Below, one piece after another: positions 1-9,240 of a stretch of 64,000 nt of DNA; within the stretch, counting starts at the first letter, position 1, and every line of letters begins with the position of its first letter. The notes under the pieces are model-generated. The model did not search any database. It had not been told where the DNA came from and saw nothing but the letters and a program-made list of their open reading frames with translations. The translations under genes were made by a program, and so were the position numbers. Source of the DNA: Albula goreensis (taxonomy: Eukaryota; Chordata; Actinopteri; Albuliformes; Albulidae); NCBI GenBank assembly GCA_022829145.1, contig CM040752.1, forward strand, positions 35,361,086 to 35,425,085, given 5' to 3'.

Positions 1-104
1 AGTGTAGGCCGCTCATTTGCTTCCTAAACCTCACGTTCCAGCACTTCCTGAGTGTGGTCACGTAACAAACAGGCCAGCAACAACAGCAACAAACCACCTG
101 AGCC

Positions 105-420
105 AACAGCCAATAACGGCCCCTTATAGATAAAAATGGCCAATCACAGCCCCTTCCTTTCCAATCAGGCCAGTGACTGCAGTCCGATCAAACTGGCTAA
201 TAACAGCCCCATACTGCTCACATTAGCCAATGACAGCCTCCTACTAATCAAACTGGCCAATGATAGCAGCTCACAGACCAAAAGGTGAGTGACAGCACCT
301 TCCTTTTTAAACCTGCCAATGACAGCACGTTTGTAATCAAATTAGCCAATCACAGTTCATTACTGAACACACTGTCCAATTATAGGCTCGAATAGATTAA
401 AAATGGCCAGTGACAGACCA
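105..420. repeat. Degenerate 30-bp minisatellite with a CCAAT core
   Basis: About 11 units share a core like gCCAATgACAGC, at 109, 138, 168, 195, 225, 255, 284, 314, 344, 374 and 405, so the spacing is 27-31 bp. About seven of the cores keep a full CCAAT; the others are CTAAT, CCAGT or GAGTG variants. Sequence between cores is partly shared (ccccttcct, atcaaact). The decay suggests an old array. CCAAT is the recognition core of NF-Y, but nothing here shows promoter function. Confidence 0.8.
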
Positions 421-1529
421 TCTAATTTCAGCCCTGAAATAAGACTGAAATAAGGTGATAATGCATGCAGAAAAAAACTACAACAGCAAACTGAACACAA
501 AATCTTCAGATTAACAGCAGTGTGATGGGCCAGGCTCTACACCATGAGAGGAAAACAGATCAAAACAAAACAACAAAAAACAAAACAAAAAATGGCAATT
601 CACAAGTAGAACAGGTACAATTTTTTTTACTCATTTTTAATGACCTTTGAGGCAGCGATCTAAAAACAATCACATTTTTATGGGGGTACCAGTTTGCACT
701 TGCGCTCGGCTACAATTAAACCGTTTGCGCACACTACTCTTGTTCTCTAGGCCTGTCATTCCATTCGCTGAGCCTGTGTACACTGGAGTTGAACGCCCTG
801 TCAAAACATTTCACTGCAGCGGTGGAATAAAAACCTACAGCCCCAGCGCTGCTCGCTATGCGCCCGCCTCGTGGGTTTGGCATCAAACCTCCGCGCCGCA
901 CTCGGATTGGGCAGGGACGGCTCCGGGCACCCTGCCCGCCGCTGCTTCCCATAAACCACGGCCGGTGGGCGACCGACACTAATTCCAAACACTTCTCCTT
1001 CAGAACATTTTCTTAAGTTCCCACTTTCTCCTTTGAATAAGAATAAGGGCAGAGCGGGAGAGAGAGAGGGAGAGGGAGAGAGAGAGAGAGAGAGACAGAG
1101 AAATTCTGTGCATTCTTATAAACAGGAAGAAGAGGCGAGAAGAAAAAACAGCTTATTATCTTGTCAAAAACCCTTGAGCTTGATTAGTCACTTTTCAACT
1201 CTTCAAGGAAAAAAAAAAAAAAGTTAGACGGCGAAGCGAAATTCAGAATGTATGAGCGGGAGCTTCAAAGGCTGGTGTTGAAGTAGCGCACAGAGAATCC
1301 ATTGCTGTAAATGAGCGTGGCGCGGAGGTTCGAGGGCGGAACTGACATCGGCATTCTGCGCATCAGAACACCGGTAGCTGCATGGAATGAGAACACCTTC
1401 TGCCTCTACAGCACATATAGGTTCAACAGGCTTTGATATGACAGAAGTTTGGATCCAATCGATACTTGCCCTTAAATTTTGACTCACAAACACATGCTTG
1501 TTTTTTAAATTCACAAATTCAGTTTGGTG
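421..1529. other. Unique non-coding stretch
   Basis: No gene or named repeat was recognised. There is an A/C-rich simple tract at about 552-592 and a GA-rich tract at about 1058-1096 (gagagaggg type). The small open frames at 647-992 on both strands overlap each other in GC-rich sequence and resemble no known protein. Confidence 0.5.
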
Positions 1530-1749
1530 CAGGGGTGTAACTATTAAGGGTGCTGAGGGGCAGTTGCACCCGGGCCCATGGGAGGGGGGGGCAAGAAAAA
1601 TGAATTAACCTGAAAGAAATCAAACTTTTGTGTATCAACAATATTCATGTATGCACATTAACAATGGAGTTTAGAAAGCACACAGGGGCGGGGGGAAGTT
1701 GGGCTGTGACACTCGCACCCAGGCCCGTAATGAACTTGTTGCGCCAGCG
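1530..1749. mobile_element. hAT-type non-autonomous element (MITE)
   Basis: The left end is CAGGGGTGTAAC. The right end read inward on the other strand is CGCTGGCGCAAC, a degenerate terminal inverted repeat with the same layout; inside it both ends have 'gggtgc' and 'gcaccc/gggccc' blocks. It is flanked by gtttggtg (1522-1529) and gtctggcg (1750-1757), an 8-bp duplication matching at 6 of 8 positions, with both differences being transitions. The 8-bp duplication and CAGGG terminus are hallmarks of hAT transposons. At 220 bp it has no transposase. Its ends resemble those of many fish hAT MITEs. The decayed ends and flanks suggest an old insertion. Confidence 0.65.
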
Positions 1750-2235
1750 GTCTGGCGACTGAATTCTGCTCATCCCACACCTCACATGTTCAAGCAAATC
1801 CAAAGAAACCAGACAAGTTTTTTTCTTTTTTTTTCTGGTGTATCCAGTGCGATGTGATCTCAGGATGAAACTGCATCCTTCGCGAACAGTAGACACAACT
1901 TTGCCACAAGAGGCTTGACCTGCTTTGAGAGCAGAGTCAGTGCGTCTGCTCCTACATATTTAACTGATCATCCTGACTCCAGGGTGATGTCACTCTCTAC
2001 GGCAGACTAACTGAGCTCTTGCTTCCGAGCGCTGTAACATGGCTGTTTCAAATGAAAATTTAATGATCATTTTATAAGTGTTTAACACAGTGTTACGCTG
2101 TGTCACTCTCAGGCACCCCTCATCAGTACTCTCATCCTGGTGTGCTGTGATTGGCTGTCGCCAACGGCAACCGCCCAGCGAACTACAGCCCTTGATGCTC
2201 GGCAACCTGGGACGCTTAGACCGTTCCGTTTTTTT
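1750..2235. other. Unique non-coding stretch
   Basis: Nothing recognised apart from a T-rich run at about 1817-1836. Confidence 0.4.
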
Positions 2236-2620
2236 TGACCATTACAGTCGTTGACAGTTTCAGTCCTTGACCGTTTCGGTACTTGACTATTCTGGTACTC
2301 ATTTGAGAGATTTCTGTGCAGTCACTGTATCATGCATGATCCTTTCATCATCTGACCTTTTCAGCATTCTAACCATTTCAGCGCACTGGCTGCTCCGGTA
2401 ATCTGGCCATTTCAGAACTCTCACCATTTCAGCATTCAGCAGTGGCTTTCATGCCTGACCATTTCAGTCCTTGACAGTTTTGATACTGTTTTGGACAGCT
2501 TCAATACTTGGGTGCCTCAGTGCTTGACCGTTTCAGATGTCAACTGTATCACACTTGACCGTTTTGCTACCACGGCCTTTTCTGACTACATTGACCACAT
2601 CGACCGTTTTGGACTGCGAC
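2236..2620. repeat. Degenerate ~16-bp tandem repeat (TTGACCgTTTCAGtaC)
   Basis: The core TGAC recurs at exact 16-bp steps at 2236, 2252, 2268 and 2284. It then continues less regularly (for example 2353, 2456, 2472, 2525, 2556) with companion blocks such as ccATTTCAG and ccGTTTCAG. It fades out near 2620, and the unit is too decayed for a sharp end. Confidence 0.7.
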
Positions 2621-3248
2621 AATTTCGCCACTCGGCATCAGCGCTCAACCGTGCCGTCATTTGTCACCCTGTCGCTTCTCCCATGATGCATCAGTGAGGC
2701 AATTACCTCCACCATCGGCTTTCTGATGCATCGGCAAATCCCACGTTTACTTCTGTCCCCAGGAGAGAGATCTAAGTGTGGTGCTTTAGAGTGAAACCGA
2801 GACGACGTGGACATAGCTGGCTGTTGCTTGGTGACCAGGTCCATCAATAGGCCCAGAAGGGTGGGTGTTTCTGGCCCGGTTCCCCAAACTCGCTGGCCTC
2901 GGATCCTCCGCCCCTGACCACCTCCCCATGGGTTCATTAAGCAGGCTTTCTGGCAGGCCCGGAGCAAACCAAGCCCTTCAGGTCAACGGGGGTGACCAGT
3001 GGGTCAAACCAATCAGCTTAAGCGGGGGCCGCCTCTCTGGCTCGATCAGATACAAAGTGTCAGGAGACATTTGTTCCGCCATGGAGCATTATACTTAAGA
3101 CAGATTGACAGTAGGGCAGCCTAGTTTTATTGTATTCCTTTCGAAAGCTTAGCAATTTCTCCCTTGAATTTCATTTTCTGCTAAGCCAGAGGTCTTGCTC
3201 ACACTGCATAAACCATGAACGAAAATTCTGTTTTCCCAGAACACAGTT
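2621..3248. other. Unique non-coding stretch
   Basis: Fairly GC-rich around 2850-3050, with no recognisable gene or repeat. The small open frames on both strands have no family resemblance. Confidence 0.4.
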
Positions 3249-3325
3249 TTGGCCATGCTTCCCAGCGGACCCCTCTTGCCAGTTGGCCAAAGCTAAGCAG
3301 GGCCCAAAGCCTAGCTAGTGCTTAC
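3249..3325 (+). repeat. 5S rRNA-like remnant (possible 5S-derived SINE head)
   Basis: Thirteen bases aagctaagcaggg (3290-3302) match the conserved 5S rRNA internal-promoter segment. They are followed by 'cct' and agctagtgctt, which aligns with the 5S ggttagtactt. Upstream, GGCCAT at 3251 lies at about the right distance (38-39 versus 42 bases in 5S), and ccc sits in the same place after it. Alignment fails outside this stretch, so this is not a working 5S gene. A decayed 5S-derived SINE (as in SINE3-type elements of fish) or a 5S pseudogene would fit. Chance similarity over the weaker half is possible. Confidence 0.4.
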
Positions 3326-4239
3326 AAAACGGCTTTGGCCTTCAGGAAAAAGCCAGGGTTGTGATCAGAAAGAGCATTTGTAAGAATGGGTCTTAAGCCA
3401 CAGAAAAACGACTTATCTTTAGTTAAGTATACAGGGCAAGTCTTAGGCTTAAGTTTGAGCGGCACTCATTCTACAGCTGTCATTAGTTCCCTGCTCTTGC
3501 ATTGCACTTACGCATATGGGTTTTAATAGGTTATATTTAGATGGTTAATACACAGTGACTTCTACATAAGGAATCCTGGGCCCGCAGTCTATTGATGACA
3601 CTGGCTTTCACCAGTCTTTTAGCAGAACCTAGTATACTTGTAGTAGGTACACTCCCTGGAGTGGCTAACATCCGAAGTGGTGTCCTGTCATTGATCATAC
3701 ATAGTGAGAAAACAAGTAGTAAATGACCGCTGTGTAATTTCTTGCCTCTTTTCCCCCGTTTGGAAAGCGGATTCCATGATAAAGCTAACACAAACGCAGG
3801 GGCGAAGTGGCAGCGCGGCGGTGGGCACGGCCCTCTGACCTTTTCCGCAGGAAATGCAAATGCACGGCGACAGAGGAAATGGCGTCTGATCAACAAACAC
3901 ACGCAGCATGAGCGAAGCTCTGCGACACCAGCGAGAGCAAAGATTAAACGGTGTGACTGAGAGTCGCAGCCTGGCCCAAACCCCAACCTCATTAAAATAC
4001 CGGTACCCATATTTACATGTGCATGTCTCCACACACACATACACGTGCTTACACATACTTCCACACATACACAAAGACATGCTTCCATGCACTTCCACAC
4101 ATACACAGCTCTTTCTCCTCAGTTTTATAGGATGGTAATACTTTAAACATGGAATTATACACACACAGTCATGCTCTCAGAATATATGGGGTGGGGGGGT
4201 GGGGTGACAGGCATTTGGCTGAAGGTGATGTGGCTGGGC
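3326..4239. other. Unique stretch with an imperfect CA-rich tract
   Basis: The segment at 3390-3460 contains cttaagcc (3392) and its inverse ggcttaag about 57 bp apart, perhaps an old mobile-element edge. At about 4018-4110 there is an imperfect cacacata/cacatac tract. The overlapping minus-strand open frames here (3537-4164) are created by this tract and are not credible genes. Confidence 0.4.
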
Positions 4240-4753
4240 ACTGAGCGCTGACCTTGGTGTCTCTTCCATGCTGGCCGGCTTGGCTCTGTTCTGGGCTAAC
4301 GGGCCTGAATGAGCAGGCTGAGCTTTGGGCTATGGGCTCTGGCTCACCTAGTGGGCTGTGTTAACAGCCTGGTTCTGGGATGCACTAGCAGGCTGGGCTC
4401 TGGTGCTTGACTCTGGGCTAGGCTAGCTGGCTGAGCTAGCGTGCTGTGCTCTGGCACTGGGCTATTAACGGGGCGAGCACATTGGGCTCTGGTGATGGGA
4501 TACAGGGCTGTGCTAGCAGGTTGGGCTCTGGGCCGAGTTAGCGGGCCGTGCTAATGGGCTGGGCTCTGGACCAGACTAGCGGGCTGTGCTAGCAGGGCTC
4601 TGGGCTGGATTAGTGTGCTATGTGCTAGCAGGCTGGGCTCGGGGCCGAGTTAGCAGGCCATGCTAATAGGCTGGGCTCTGGACCAGGCTAGCAGGCTGTG
4701 CTAGCAGTCTGGGCTCTGGGCTTGATTAGTGGGCTATGTGCTAGCAGGCTGGG
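4240..4753. repeat. GGGCTCTGG/GCTAGCAGG minisatellite with 111-bp higher-order units
   Basis: Blocks of roughly 34-38 bp recur: ggGCTCTGGn-ccnnGcTAGCnGGCTGtGCTAgCaGGCT. The last part has higher-order structure: the segment starting at 4523 (gggctctgggccgagttagc) recurs at 4634, an offset of 111 bp, with three sub-blocks in the same order. Earlier copies (4240-4520) are much more diverged, so growth seems to have continued at the right-hand end. Confidence 0.8.
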
Positions 4754-5320
4754 TGGACACTGCTCCTGTGCTTAGTTCCACACAATTACATTAAGCACAT
4801 CCCAGATGCACATCTCGTGCTAATGCTAATGGCTAATCCTCACACTCACACTGTCACTGTCTCTGTTCTGCACATGCTCAGAAGAGGGCCAATTACTTCC
4901 CAAGGTTTCGGTGGAGCAGAGACAGAGAGTGCCAGGGAGGGTCTCCCTACACAGGCGGGTGGGGAAGTGGGGGGGGGGGCAGGGTTAGGGGAGGAGGCCC
5001 TAAAAACCTGAGGGTACCTGTTTGAGGGTTTTGAATAGGAAAAAACAGGATCCACAAATTTTCAGCAAAACATTTTTCAGCTTGAATTCTGTCAACAAGA
5101 AGGCATGTAGGCAAATCAGCAAGGAGAAATAATTAGCACCAATTTCAAAGTTGGTGCTATCATGTTCTCAGACACTGAGACGCTGCAAGAGAGGAGAGAC
5201 CAGAGGCAAGAAGCACATCTCTCCCAGCCTGACTCACCCCAGAATCCTGCTCTCCCCACAAATATGGCAGAAAACAGGACCCCACATTCGCACGCTTACA
5301 CTGGGTGACTTATACAGTTA
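4754..5320. other. Unique stretch with a short perfect hairpin
   Basis: Contains a G-rich run at about 4960-5000. A hairpin at 5134-5159 has perfect 9-bp arms TAGCACCAA / TTGGTGCTA around 8 bases. No gene was recognised. Confidence 0.4.
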
Positions 5321-5529
5321 CATTTCTGCAGCAGGACTATTTGAGTTACACACACACTGTCCACAGCATTTCTGCAGCAGGACTATTTGAGTTACACACA
5401 CACTGTCCATAGCATTTCTGCAGCAGGACTATTTGAGTTACACACACACACTGTCCACAGCATTTCTGCAGCAGGACTATTTGAGTTACACACACACTGT
5501 CCACAGCATTTCTGCAGCAGGACTATTTG
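5321..5529. repeat. 46-bp minisatellite, about 4.5 copies
   Basis: Units begin with catttctgcagcaggact at 5321, 5367, 5413, 5461 and 5507, so the steps are 46, 46, 48 and 46. The 48-bp unit has one extra CA in an embedded (ca)n run. Units are nearly identical, implying recent expansion. The short open frames that repeat 'HSISAAGLFELHTHTV' are read-outs of the array. Confidence 0.9.
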
Positions 5530-5693
5530 GGAACGCGACCCCAGGACCTGCTTGCCTCACATCGGCTGACGGCCTGCGGAGGGCAGTGCGCGTGCAAGGT
5601 CGCCACGGTGACGTTAATTAAAGGGATGGCTGGGAGGTCACATGAGAGGCTGCCTGCTATTTTTAACCACGGGCAGCTCTTTGTTTATGTATG

Positions 5694-5870
5694 CATTTAT
5701 TTATTTCAGCTTTATTTAACCAGGCTGGTGAATTATGAACATATTCATATTTATAGTGACAGCCTGGTCAAAGAGAAAGGTCCTCAACAGGGGAATGGGG
5801 TGGGGCTCAGAAAGACTCTTCACACAGACAGACAAGACAACAGAACAAGATAAAAAAACAGCCAACAGAT
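5694..5870 (+). mobile_element. Dispersed fish repeat with 'tttatttaaccagg' start
   Basis: The string cagctttatttaaccaggctggtgaa, then 'agcctggtcaaagag' and an A-rich tail (aaaaaaacagcc, aataaataaaac), follows the pattern of a repeat common in teleost genomes. I cannot name the family. The A-rich 3' half suggests a retroposed element. No coding capacity. Confidence 0.45.
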
Positions 5871-6734
5871 AAAGTCGGTAAACAGTAATAAATAAAACAA
5901 CAAATGAGGCGGCAGCCGCAATAACCATGAGCAGCGGGGTAGAGCTAACACATGGCGGAGAATAACAATGACAGGTTCTGGTCGTGCTGTACCCAGCCAG
6001 CCAGCCAGCCAGACACGAGAACGGCAGAGGGTACAACGGGCAGTGCCACAGCCAGATGCTGCCAGTAGCTGGGGGCCTGAGGCCTTATGCAACACTGCCA
6101 CGCCACTCTTAACCCCCAGGCAAAGCCACGGCGAAAGCAAACTTCCCCCTTTCTGACAAGACCCGCAGAACAAGCAACGATTCCAGCTTGGCCTGGCCAA
6201 AGGGGTCTGATGCCCCTTGGCTATTATGTCTTTTGTCTTCCTCTCTTTCTTGTTTCTCTCTTCTTTTTCTTTTCTCTCTCTTGGCAGCAGTACTCAGTAG
6301 CTGAGGATGTATATTGTTCAGTGGTTGCAAGTTTCACCCCAGGTTCCCTTGGTGACTGGCCAGCGGCGTTTGATGTGTCCATTAGCGCTCTTGTCAGGCC
6401 CTGCGAGGTGACGAACAGAGCCGTGTCTGTCAGTCCCGGAGGAGTAATCCTTCATAAGGCTGTCCATCCCTCACAGGAGAGAGCGAGCGAGAGGGGTGAC
6501 TGACTTCTAACACTCCATTACTGAGAAAGTGGAGTCCACTCTTTCCGATAAATAACAAACATTACAACAACCTAAACCCACACAGTCAAACAGGGCCAAA
6601 GTCACCAGAAATGATTCCTCACCATGTCAGCTTGCCTCACAGTCCCCATCACTGCCCAAATAACCCCCCTCCCCCAAATTTATTACTTCAAGTGTTTATC
6701 AGATTTTCTGATGCAGGGTAACAGAGCTTAAATT
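5871..6734. other. Unique non-coding stretch
   Basis: Contains a short (ccag)n run at about 5994-6012 and a pyrimidine-rich tract at 6236-6282. A 138-codon plus-strand frame (6087-6503) has no recognisable domain and crosses the pyrimidine tract, so it is not called. Confidence 0.4.
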
Positions 6735-7110
6735 TTTACTACCCGATCCATTTATACAGCTGGACATTTACGAAGCAATTCAGCTGAAGTACCTTTGCTC
6801 AAGGGTACAAAATCAGTCCTACCTAAGAACTGAACCACAAGCCCAGCTCCCTAACCATTATACTACACTGTAACCTCTGAGCTACAAGCCCAGCTCCCTA
6901 ACCATTATACTACACTGCCTCTGAGCTACAAGCCCAGCTCCCTAACCATTATACTACACTATAACCTCTGAGCTACAAGCCCAGCTCCCTAACCATTACA
7001 CTACACTGTAACCTCTGAGCTACAAGCCCAGCTCCCTAACCATTACACTACACTGTAACCTCTGAGCTACAAGCCCAGCTCCCTAACCATTATACTACAC
7101 TGTAACCTAC
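6735..7110 (-). mobile_element. tRNA-derived SINE with tandemly amplified head
   Basis: Read on the minus strand, the element starts CAGTGTAGTATAATGGTTAG, a tRNA-like A-box region. It has a B box GGTTCAGTTC at 6827-6836. It continues through 'gtacccttgagcaaagg' and 'ccagctgtataaatgg', a body seen in many fish SINE copies, including others in this window at 31.6 and 59.1 kb. The head, without the B box, is present about six times in tandem. Confidence 0.75.
6837..7110. repeat. 47-bp tandem array made from the SINE head
   Basis: The block cagctccctaaccatta recurs at 6844, 6891, 6935, 6982, 7029 and 7076 (steps of 47, 44, 47, 47, 47). The second-to-third step lacks three bases (taa). Units are almost identical, so the expansion is recent compared with the SINE body. 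Confidence 0.9.
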
Positions 7111-7113
7111 ACT

Positions 7114-7164
7114 GGGAGGGGGTTAGGGAGGGAGGGAGGGAGGGAATGAGGGAGGAAGGGAGGG
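7114..7164 (+). repeat. GGGA-rich tract (G-quadruplex-capable)
   Basis: At least eight GGG runs separated by 1-4 bases (gggagggggttagggagggagggaggg and onward). It directly abuts the amplified SINE-head array. Confidence 0.8.
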
Positions 7165-8480
7165 TGATAGGGATAGAACCTCAAAGCACTTCACGCAGGC
7201 AGGGCTCAGCAGCGTCCACTAAAATCACAGTAGAGATATGAGTAATTCCTGTGACACAAAGGCGAAAGCAATCAAAGACTCAAAAAAAAGAGAAAAACAT
7301 AAAATATAAAATAAAACACGGCGGCACAGAAAAATCAAGGGAAAGCACTCCATGGGCCCAGCTCAGTGCAGCGCGTACTTGCTGAAATTACAGAGAGCGA
7401 GAGAGAGAGAGAAAGAGAGAGAGAACATTAAACAACCGATCCAACTCCCACACAGTCTCTGAGGTGTATCGAACCACAGCACTACGATCTGGAGCGCGGT
7501 CAGAGGGGTCGGCGATGGTGGCCGTAAATAGCGTTTTTCTTCCTCGATTCCGCTGAGCGCCTCTTTTTATCCTGCCTGTGATAACGTGTCTTTTCAAACA
7601 GAAACTCACAGGCCCACCCTAGCCGAACCTGCTACCTGATTTCACCCGTGGAAATACTCATAGAGCAGAAGCAGAGAGCGGCACAGCTAGACTTAAACAG
7701 TTACGCCTCCTCATTGGGACGTGAGCTTCATGAAGATGATAGCAACGTAAAATCTGTAATATACACAAGAACATTCGTCACGACATGGGACATTTTTTTA
7801 AGAGAAACAGCAGAAAATCCACTTCTGTGACACGATTTTTAATACCTTCACTGACAAGTCAAAGTTCAGGTCATTGCACAGCACCATTTTCAAACTGCAG
7901 CATGTGCTACATCAGTTACAGAAACATCGGGATGAGTCAAGCTGGCCTTTGAAGACCTTCCTGAGAAACCCACTGGGAAAGAGGAAAGCCCGATATGCGG
8001 AAGGATGTAAAACAGAGAGGGGCGCAACTCAAGAACACGTAAAAAAAAAAAAAGCACAATATGTCCTCACATATGCATATTCTGTATCTAAAATAGGCAT
8101 TCGCACTGAATTAGTCAAAGGAATATACATACAACATTCATACACATCCATATCTCCTGTGTGAGTTAATGCCCAGCCTGGACGCTCTCAGCTGCCCCCA
8201 ATCTTCTAATGCGTTTGCATATTGAAACGGTTACAAGCACATACATCTAGCGTGTGCCTTTGTATGCATGCGATGTGTGTACATAAATATTGAATCAGTT
8301 ACAAGCGCATAAGTACAATATTTATGCACACCATGTAAATACTCTGTATGCATACTGAAGCAGAAGCAGGAACATACATGTAGGTGCACTGATATGCGAT
8401 TGACTTTCTCTAAATCTGCCTTCCAGGCCACTTTAAAAGCTGCCAGATCAGGCTTGAAGGCGAGATGTCACTTCCATGTG
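7165..8480. other. Unique non-coding stretch
   Basis: Contains a (ga)n run at about 7390-7425 and an A run at 8040-8053. No gene recognised. Confidence 0.4.
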
Positions 8481-8484
8481 CACC

Positions 8485-8530
8485 ATGCCGCGCCGCACCG
8501 TGCCGTGCCGCACCGTGCCGCGTCTTGCGC
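8485..8530. repeat. CG-rich 5-bp-based tandem repeat
   Basis: gccgc / gtgcc / gcacc pentamers alternate (gccgcgccgcaccgtgccgtgccgcaccgtgccgcg). This is an unusually CpG-rich simple repeat in an otherwise AT-leaning area. Confidence 0.75.
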
Positions 8531-8739
8531 GGCTCGCAGTGCGCGTGGGTTCACGGTGGCTCACAGACACTCCATAGCTCACAGCCAGACCTCTAGCGGA
8601 GTGGAGTGGTTTCACCCGGTTTGATCTCACGTTAATCCGCAGAGATGGGCCTCGCAAACACCTTCAGCCATCTCGGATAAAAGCCCCACTAAAATGGACA
8701 GACCAGCAAAAAATAATAATAATTTTTAAAAAATGTTTC

Positions 8740-9240
8740 TCCTGCTGGCTGAGTGGTGGCGGTGATGCTTCCGGGACACGGCGCTGGCAGAAGTGAAGTC
8801 TGCGTCCGTCTTAATTCTATTAATCCTGGATTAGGGTCCGAAACCCTACGGCGAAATTTAAAGGCATAACTACGTTAACTTGCAGCCATAAATATTAACA
8901 TCTGTTCATCATACTCTCGCCACATTTTAAGCTTTAAAACAAACATCATTTCATCATTTCCCTTTTATTTTTTTTTTTTCGCATGGTAAACAGATGTTTG
9001 CCTGTGATGATTTTAAAGCATCGTGCGTTGCCCTGCGGGAATCATATTTATGTAAAGTGATTTATGTTTTCTTTCTTAGAATAGATCATATCTGACATTT
9101 GCCTGCGATATGTCATTTTTTTGCCAGGCTGGGGTAATGCGGGAAGGCACCACAGATTTGGCGAGGCGGCAAAACTATCTAATTAGCTTTGGTCAATTTC
9201 GTACAGTCAAAACAACATCAGTGGAAGTTAATTTTTTCCC
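8740..9240. other. Candidate conserved non-coding region
   Basis: AT-rich unique sequence with no repeat signature. It holds an inverted pair of bicoid-class sites TAATCC-T-GGATTA at 8821-8833 (the type bound by Otx, Pitx and Goosecoid proteins), a TAATTAGC at about 9180-9187, and several ATTTAAA/TTAAAGC blocks. This texture is typical of developmental enhancers, but conservation is untested. Confidence 0.25.

Noticed and set aside
105-420. Regular repeats and spacers resembling a CRISPR array
   Set aside because: The genome is vertebrate, the units are degenerate, and the spacers are themselves related. It is a decayed minisatellite.
3537-4164. Two overlapping minus-strand frames of 158-189 codons
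   Set aside because: The N-termini are Cys/Val/His strings from a CA-rich tract, and the rest resembles no family.
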